Part shown: piece by piece, positions 14,037 through 18,440 of the stretch
Layout of the letters: each line of letters starts with the position of its first letter
Numbering within the stretch: position 1 is the stretch's first letter
Assembly (NCBI GenBank): GCA_031367285.1
Contig: JANLPN010000010.1
Span: 1-18,440, forward strand
Origin: CAISIP01 sp031367285
GTDB taxonomy: Bacteria; Pseudomonadota; Gammaproteobacteria; Burkholderiales; Burkholderiaceae_C
Length of the DNA: 18,440 nt
Direction: 5' to 3'
Position numbers and translations under genes: made by a program
Notes under the pieces: generated by a model
The model's database searches: none
The model's input: only the letters and a program-made list of their open reading frames with translations
What the model was told of the DNA's origin: nothing

Positions 14037-15620
14037 CTACACGTTCGAATCCGGAAACGAAGCCTTGCGCCGGTTCACATAGTCCAGGATGGCTTCGTCC
14101 ACCGCCACGTCCATGGGCGGCATCTCGTATTCGGCCAGGTTTTTTTTCCAGGTGGCGTTGGCGCGTTGCGCCAGGTCGCGCGAACCCTCGGCCTCCCACT
14201 GCTCGTAGCTGTTGTTGTCGGTGATGGGCGAGCGGTAGAACGCGGTCTCGAAGTTGGCTTGCGTATGGGCGCAGCCCAAAAAGTGTTTGCCCGGCCCGAC
14301 CTCGCGGATGGCGTCCATGGCCTGGCCGTTCTCGGACAGGTCCACGCCGGCCAGCAGCGTGTGCATCATGCCGGCCTGGTCCACGTCCATGATGAACTTC
14401 TCGTAACCCATGGACAGGCCGCCTTCGAGCCAGCCGGCCGTATGCAGTACAAAGTTGACACCGCCCAGGCAGGTCGGCAGCAAGGTATTGGCCGACTCGG
14501 ACGCGGCTTGCGCGTCGGCAATCTTGGAGCCGCACAAGCCGCCGCCAGAGCGAAACGGCACACCCAGGCGGCGCGCCAAAGCGGCCATCACAAACAGCAC
14601 CAGTGCCGGCTCGGGCGTGCCGAAGGTGGGCGCGCCCGACTGCATGGAGATACTGGACGCAAAACTGCCCAGCACCACCGGCGCGCCGGGGTTGCATAGC
14701 TGCACAAAGGCCATGCCGGCCAGCGCCTCGGCATAGGTCTGGGCGCAGGTGCCCGCTACCGTGACCGGCGACATGGCCCCAGCCAGGATAAACGGCGTGA
14801 TGATGGTGGCCTGGTTGGCGCGGGCATACACTTTGGCCGCGCCGAGCATGGTCTCGTCGAAGGTCATCGGCGAGTTGGCGTTGATCAGGTTGATGACGGT
14901 GGTACGCGGCCGGCCGGTGAGCGGGTCCATCCAGTCTTCGCCGAACAGTATCCTGGCCATCTCCACCGTGTCCCGGGCGCGGTCCGGATGCGTGACCGAC
15001 CCCATGAAGGGTTTGTCGCTGTATTTCATGTGCGAATACACCATGTCGAAATGCCGCTTGTTCACGGGCAGGTCGACCGGCTCGCAGATCGTGCCGCCCG
15101 AATGGTGCAGCGAGTTCGCCATGTAGGTGAGCTTGACGAAGTTGCGAAAGTCCTCGATGGTGGCGTAGCGGCGGCCCTTGTCCAGGTCGCGCACAAAGGG
15201 CGAGCCATAGGCTGGCGCAAAAACCGTGTTCTTGCCTCCTATCACCACGTTGTGCGCCGGGTTGCGCGCGTACTGCGTGAACTCGCGCGGCGCCGTGGCC
15301 TGCACCAGTTTGCGCGCCAGTCCGCGCGGGAAATGTACGCGTTCGCCTTTTACGTCGCAACCGGCGGCGCGAAACAGCTCCAGTGCCTCGGCGTCGTCGC
15401 GAAAGTCGATACCGGTCTCTTCCAATATCGTTTCGGCGTTACCCTCGATGATCCGCAGGCCTTCTTCGTCCAGCACCTCGTAGTAGGGGATTTTGCGTGT
15501 GATGTAGGGCGCCGACTGCGCGACACGCGCCGAACGGGCCGCGCGTTTGGCCTCGCGCCCGCCGCCCGCGCGCCGGCCACGCGGCGCCTGGGTTTCTGCC
15601 TGTACCAGTGCGTCTTCCAT
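14037..15620 (-). CDS. Trimethylamine methyltransferase (MttB) superfamily protein, non-pyrrolysine
   Basis: 527 residues from ATG 15620, chosen over a TTG at 15641 because GGAGA sits 8 nt upstream of the ATG. The MttB TIM-barrel pattern is continuous: IEGNAETILEETGIDF, then MANSLHHSGGTICEP, then LINANSPMTFDETML, then SMQSGAPTFGTPEPAL (about 325-340) and GGLCGSKIADAQAA (about 361-374). There is no in-frame stop, so the amber-encoded pyrrolysine of archaeal MttB is absent. Non-Pyl members (MtgB, MtpB, MtcB) move a methyl group from glycine betaine, proline betaine or carnitine to a corrinoid protein. The window has no corrinoid protein or second methyltransferase. Its head-to-head position with serine dehydratase and closeness to soxB favour a betaine substrate (inference). 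The first 40 residues are basic and low in complexity. Confidence 0.9.
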   Translation of the reverse strand: MEDALVQAETQAPRGRRAGGGREAKRAARSARVAQSAPYITRKIPYYEVLDEEGLRIIEGNAETILEETGIDFRDDAEALELFRAAGCDVKGERVHFPRGLARKLVQATAPREFTQYARNPAHNVVIGGKNTVFAPAYGSPFVRDLDKGRRYATIEDFRNFVKLTYMANSLHHSGGTICEPVDLPVNKRHFDMVYSHMKYSDKPFMGSVTHPDRARDTVEMARILFGEDWMDPLTGRPRTTVINLINANSPMTFDETMLGAAKVYARANQATIITPFILAGAMSPVTVAGTCAQTYAEALAGMAFVQLCNPGAPVVLGSFASSISMQSGAPTFGTPEPALVLFVMAALARRLGVPFRSGGGLCGSKIADAQAASESANTLLPTCLGGVNFVLHTAGWLEGGLSMGYEKFIMDVDQAGMMHTLLAGVDLSENGQAMDAIREVGPGKHFLGCAHTQANFETAFYRSPITDNNSYEQWEAEGSRDLAQRANATWKKNLAEYEMPPMDVAVDEAILDYVNRRKASFPDSNV

Positions 15621-15861
15621 GTGCCGTGTCTCCAAGATCAAGCGTCAGGCGCCCCAAGGGCCCGAGATCATCAGAGTATGGTCAACCGCCCCGTGGGGAT
15701 GTGATCCCCAAGCGACGCCATCTTGTAAACATACGCCAAGCATTTGTCGCTTGCGGGTTGCCGCATGTCGTTATGTGGACACTGTGCACGGGTCGTCTCC
15801 GGACAATGCAGGGAGCCCGGTATGGTCCGCGCGGCGCAGGTCTATTTCAGATGGCTTCTTT
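15621..15861. promoter_or_regulatory. Divergent control region between mttB-like and sdaA genes, with a 17-bp palindrome
   Basis: This 241-bp gap lies between two divergent catabolic genes. It contains a perfect palindrome TGGGGATgtgATCCCCA (15694-15710) and a wider inverted pair AAGCGAC (15710-15716) / GTCGCTT (15746-15752). Either is a candidate site for the GlxA/GbdR-like regulator. No clear sigma-70 promoter was read. A seven-codon ATG frame at 15851 overlaps the sdaA start and is probably chance. Confidence 0.45.
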
Positions 15862-17253
15862 ATGGCGTTGAGTGTTTTCGACCTGTTCAAGATCGGTATC
15901 GGCCCGTCGTCCTCGCACACCGTCGGCCCGATGAAGGCCGCCGCCATGTTTGCGCGCCGGCTGCACAAGGCCGGCCTGCTGCCCCGCACCACGCGCATTG
16001 AGGCCAAACTGTACGGCTCGCTGGGTGCAACCGGTAAGGGCCATGGTACCGACACCGCCATCATGCTGGGGCTGGAGGGCTTGATGCCCGACACCATAGA
16101 CCCGGACGGCATCGAGGCACGCCTGAAACGCATCCGCGCCGATGGCAAGGTGATGGTCGAGGGCGAGTTCCCGGTCAGCTTCAAGGAGCGCACGGACATG
16201 TTGTTCCTGCGCCGCGAAACCCTGCCGTTTCACACCAACGGCGTGCGATTGTCGGCGTTTGCGGCCGACGGCAGCCTGCTGGAAGAGCGGCGTTATTTTT
16301 CGGTCGGCGGCGGCTTTGTGGTGTCGCAGGAAGAGGCCGACGCATCGGCCGAGCACCCGCGCCTGGTGGTGGACCCCACCCCGCTGAAGCATCCGTTCAC
16401 CACCGGCGACGCGCTGCTGGAGATCACCCGCGCCACCGGCCTGTCGATTGCGCAGGTGATGCGTCAGAACGAGCATGCCTGGCGCACCGATGCCGAGCTG
16501 GACGCGGGGCTGGACAACATCTGGGAGGTGATGAAGGCCTGCGTGGCGCGCGGCTGCCGCACCGAAGGCCATCTGCCCGGCGGCATGCGCGTCAGGCGCC
16601 GCGCAGCCGAGTTGCACCGCTCACTCAGCAGCCGGCCCGAGCAGGCGCTCAAGGACCAACTCACGACGCTGGACTTCGTCAATCTCTATGCCATGGCCGT
16701 CAACGAGGAAAACGCCGCCGGTGGCCGCGTGGTGACGGCCCCCACCAACGGCGCCGCGGGTATCGTCCCGGCCGTGATGCATTACTACGACCGTTTTGTT
16801 CCCGGCGCCAACCAGAGCGGCATCCGCGACTTTTTGCTGACGGCCGGCGCGATCGGCCTGCTGTACAAGGAAAATGCCTCCATCAGCGGCGCCGAAGTGG
16901 GTTGCCAGGGCGAGGTCGGGGTGGCCTGCTCCATGGCTGCCGGGGCTCTGGCCGCCGTGATGGGGGGTACGCCGGAGCAGGTGGAAAATGCGGCCGAGAT
17001 CGGCATGGAGCACAACCTGGGCCTGACCTGCGATCCGGTCGGCGGCCGGGTGCAGATACCCTGCATAGAGCGCAACGCCATGGGTTCGGTCAAGGCACTG
17101 AACGCCTCGCGGATGGCCTTGCGCGGCGACGGCACGCATTACGTGTCGCTCGACAAGGTGATCAAGACCATGCGCGATACGGGGCGCGACATGATGACCA
17201 AATACAAGGAAACCAGTCGTGGCGGGTTGGCGGTCAATGTCATCGAGTGCTGA
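15862..17253 (+). CDS. sdaA: L-serine dehydratase (iron-sulfur, single-chain)
   Basis: 463 residues, single-chain type II. The beta domain (about 1-150) opens SVFDLFKIGIGPSSSHTVGP, the family signature. The catalytic alpha domain carries VTAPTNGAAGIVPAV (291-305) and the [4Fe-4S] cysteines C348 (GAEVGCQGE), C390 (GLTCDPVGG) and C401 (IPCIERN). The last residue is C463, matching the C-terminal cysteine that caps the cluster in the Legionella enzyme. Reaction: L-serine to pyruvate and ammonia in the cytoplasm. Start ATG 15862; the frame is open upstream but nothing there is conserved. Next to soxB, it would remove serine made from glycine and methylene-THF, as sdaB does in the Pseudomonas sarcosine/betaine cluster. 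It is divergent from the mttB-like gene. Confidence 0.95.
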   Translation: MALSVFDLFKIGIGPSSSHTVGPMKAAAMFARRLHKAGLLPRTTRIEAKLYGSLGATGKGHGTDTAIMLGLEGLMPDTIDPDGIEARLKRIRADGKVMVEGEFPVSFKERTDMLFLRRETLPFHTNGVRLSAFAADGSLLEERRYFSVGGGFVVSQEEADASAEHPRLVVDPTPLKHPFTTGDALLEITRATGLSIAQVMRQNEHAWRTDAELDAGLDNIWEVMKACVARGCRTEGHLPGGMRVRRRAAELHRSLSSRPEQALKDQLTTLDFVNLYAMAVNEENAAGGRVVTAPTNGAAGIVPAVMHYYDRFVPGANQSGIRDFLLTAGAIGLLYKENASISGAEVGCQGEVGVACSMAAGALAAVMGGTPEQVENAAEIGMEHNLGLTCDPVGGRVQIPCIERNAMGSVKALNASRMALRGDGTHYVSLDKVIKTMRDTGRDMMTKYKETSRGGLAVNVIEC

Positions 17254-17316
17254 GATGGTGCTGGCTCTCTTGCAAAGCCAAAATCCCGAGTGCACGCTAG
17301 TGCTGCTGGGCTCGCA

Positions 17317-17553
17317 GCAAAGCTGCGCCCGGGCGGGCTGCGGCGCTTCACTTCGACGGTCGCACTGCGTGTCGACTTCCCTGCGGTGCTCGTTTTCACG
17401 GCCGCATCTCGGAACTCGCTGCGTTCGCTTCGCTCTCTCCGTTCAGACAACCGCGATGAGAATGATGACGAAGTGCGCTGCGCGCACGGCCATGAAAGCT
17501 CCGCTCCTCGGCGTCGCAGAGGCGCACCGCAACCCACCCGAGCGCAGCTTTGC
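17317..17553 (+). repeat. Modular palindromic repeat, copy A
   Basis: Outer arms 17317-17345 and 17525-17553 are complementary over 29 bp with four mismatches, all of which would be G.U pairs in a minus-strand transcript. Inside lie the box CTGCGGTGCTC (17381-17391), an 11-bp stem TTTCACGGCCG (17394-17404) / CGGCCATGAAA (17487-17497) with one mismatch, an 82-bp loop insert, and the box CGCTCCTCG (17502-17510). A further 8-bp hairpin AACCCACC/GGTGGGTT lies at 17531-17562. It fills the 648-bp gap 17254-17901 together with copy B. I see no gene in that gap; the open frames there are repeat translations rich in Arg and Ser. Confidence 0.8.
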
Positions 17554-17640
17554 AGGTGGGTTGTTGGTATTCGGGGCAATCGCCAGCGCCAACGCCACTT
17601 CCTCGCGGCAGGCGGTACCCGGCGGGGGCGATTTCTGTGG

Positions 17641-17795
17641 CGGCGAGGAGCGCAGCTTTGGGGTCGGCGCGCGCAGCGCGCTTCGTAAACTGACTCGCTG
17701 CGGTTGTCTGAACGGAGAGAGCGAAGCGAACGCAGTGAGTTCCGCAGCGCGACCCCAAAGCGAGCACCGCAGCGGAGTCGACACGAAGTGCGACC
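17641..17795 (-). repeat. Modular palindromic repeat, copy B (inverted relative to copy A)
   Basis: Read on the minus strand it has the same order as copy A: box CTGCGGTGCTC (17762-17772), stem GCTTTGGGGTCG/CGACCCCAAAGC (plus-strand arms 17655-17666 and 17750-17761, perfect 12 bp), an 83-bp loop insert, then box CGCTCCTCG (17644-17652). Positions 17700-17735 are an exact reverse complement of 17419-17454 in copy A (36 bp), and the arms 17358-17454 and 17700-17795 match over about 97 bp. The stem sequence differs from copy A but is fully self-complementary. Confidence 0.8.
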
Positions 17796-17840
17796 GCCAC
17801 AGTATGAGCTCCCGGCGGATTCCGCCTGCGGCGACGCGAG

Positions 17841-17857
17841 CATTTCCGCTAGAAATG
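17841..17857. promoter_or_regulatory. Palindrome upstream of soxB
   Basis: CATTTCcgctaGAAATG is a perfect 6-bp inverted repeat with a 5-bp spacer, ending 44 bp before the soxB start. A shorter palindrome GGCGGAtTCCGCC lies at 17814-17826. Either may be a regulator site or a small hairpin in the leader. Confidence 0.3.
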
Positions 17858-17901
17858 GTGCGGCCGCAAACAAGAACAGCCGAATCACAACTGGACCTCA
17901 T

Positions 17902-18440
17902 GTGAGCCATTTTTCGATCTTCAGCATCGCCCGCAATGCCCTGTCGTACCACGAGAACTGGCAAAAGCAGTGGCGCAGTCCGGCGCCCAAGCGCAGTTAC
18001 GACGCCATCATCGTGGGCGGGGGCGGGCACGGGCTGGCCACGGCTTATTACCTGGCCAAGGAACACGGCATGCGCAATATTGCCGTGGTGGAGCGCGGCT
18101 GGCTGGGCGGCGGCAACACGGCGCGCAACACCACCATCGTGCGCTCCAACTACCTGTGGGACGACGCGACGCACCTTTACGAAAAGGCGCTGCAGCTGTG
18201 GGAGGGCCTGTCGCAGGACCTCAACTACAACACCATGTTCAGCCAGCGCGGTGTCATGAACGTGGGGCACTCGCTGCAGGACATGCGAGACATCCACCGG
18301 CGCGTAAATGCCAACCGGCTCAACGGCGTGGACGGCGTGGTGCTCAGCGCGGCGCAGATCAAGCAGATGGTGCCCATCATGAACACCTCGGCGTCGCTGC
18401 GTTACCCGGTCATGGGGGCGTCGTTCCAGCCGCGCGGCGG
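17902..18440 (+). CDS. soxB: Sarcosine oxidase beta subunit, N-terminal part (cut by the window edge)
   Basis: 179 complete codons from a GTG start at 17902; no ATG is available in frame because the ATG at 17900 is followed directly by TGA. The N-terminus MSHFSIFSIARNALSYHENW and a basic stretch precede the FAD-binding Rossmann motif VGGGGHGLATAYYLA (38-52), with the ribose-binding acid in AVVER (E64). GWLGGGNTARNTTIVRSNY (66-84) is the highly conserved SoxB/DgcA region, including the part around the flavin. Heterotetrameric sarcosine oxidase (SoxBDAG) converts sarcosine, O2 and THF to glycine, H2O2 and 5,10-methylene-THF. soxD, soxA and soxG are expected to the right. It follows sdaA in the same direction, but a 648-bp repeat-filled gap separates them, so it probably has its own promoter. 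Confidence 0.88.
   Translation, partial: MSHFSIFSIARNALSYHENWQKQWRSPAPKRSYDAIIVGGGGHGLATAYYLAKEHGMRNIAVVERGWLGGGNTARNTTIVRSNYLWDDATHLYEKALQLWEGLSQDLNYNTMFSQRGVMNVGHSLQDMRDIHRRVNANRLNGVDGVVLSAAQIKQMVPIMNTSASLRYPVMGASFQPRG

Noticed and set aside
14037..15620. Amber-encoded pyrrolysine in the MttB homologue
   Set aside because: The frame contains no internal stop codon; it is a non-Pyl member.
15851..15871. Short ATG frame MASLWR overlapping the sdaA start
   Set aside because: Too short and without an attenuator-like structure; likely chance.
17317..17795. CRISPR array or insertion sequence
   Set aside because: Only two inverted copies, no regular direct repeat/spacer pattern, and no transposase frame.
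17139..17905. Several 130-250-codon frames on both strands over the soxB upstream gap
   Set aside because: They translate the inverted palindromic repeats into Arg/Ser-rich text with no domain; similar peptides arise from both arms.

Overview
This is a GC-rich, densely coded bacterial window. Gene content (GcvA-type LysR, GlxA/GbdR-type AraC regulator, SoxB-type sarcosine oxidase, one-chain SdaA, dipeptide-type ABC importer) and a characteristic intergenic repeat suggest a betaproteobacterium, probably Burkholderiales/Comamonadaceae. That placement is inference; no rRNA or other marker gene is present.

Layout. (1) 54-4548, minus strand: four genes read leftward, namely a glucarate-dehydratase-like enolase-superfamily enzyme (4548-3346), a membrane di-iron fatty-acid-desaturase-type protein (3175-2201), a PhnD/SsuA-type binding protein (1998-1204) and a second enolase-superfamily enzyme of the MLE / cis-3-hydroxyproline dehydratase / hydroxyproline-betaine epimerase type (1157-54). 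(2) 4549-4671: an AT-rich divergent control region with a tandem direct repeat. (3) 4672-6588, plus: a LysR regulator and a GlxA-family AraC regulator. (4) 6589-6936: a gene-free leader with a terminator candidate and dyads. (5) 6937-12795, plus: a complete oligopeptide-type ABC importer (Tat-type binding protein, two permeases, one fused double ATPase) followed by a small phosphatase-like protein; a 121-bp imperfect palindrome separates the binding-protein gene from the permeases. (6) 12815-14020: a stand-alone AAA/DUF4143 ATPase gene behind a 9-bp inverted repeat, probably an insertion. (7) 14037-15620, minus: an MttB-family methyltransferase with no in-frame amber codon. (8) 15862-17253, plus: L-serine dehydratase. 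(9) 17254-17901: 648 bp without a gene, filled by two inverted copies of a modular palindromic repeat. (10) 17902 to the right edge: the start of sarcosine oxidase beta (soxB).

Working model (inference): the island imports and degrades methylated amino acids (glycine betaine, proline betaine/stachydrine or hydroxyproline betaine). The importer brings the substrate in; the MttB homologue and enolase-superfamily enzymes act on the betaine or imino acid; sarcosine oxidase gives glycine plus one-carbon units; serine dehydratase drains glycine-derived serine to pyruvate; the GlxA/GbdR-like regulator would sense the substrate. A corrinoid protein, a methyltetrahydrofolate-side methyltransferase and soxDAG are predicted outside the window. 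The most unusual structural signal is the palindromic repeat family (8507-8627, 17317-17553, 17641-17795), whose copies share flanking boxes but carry different, individually self-complementary stems.
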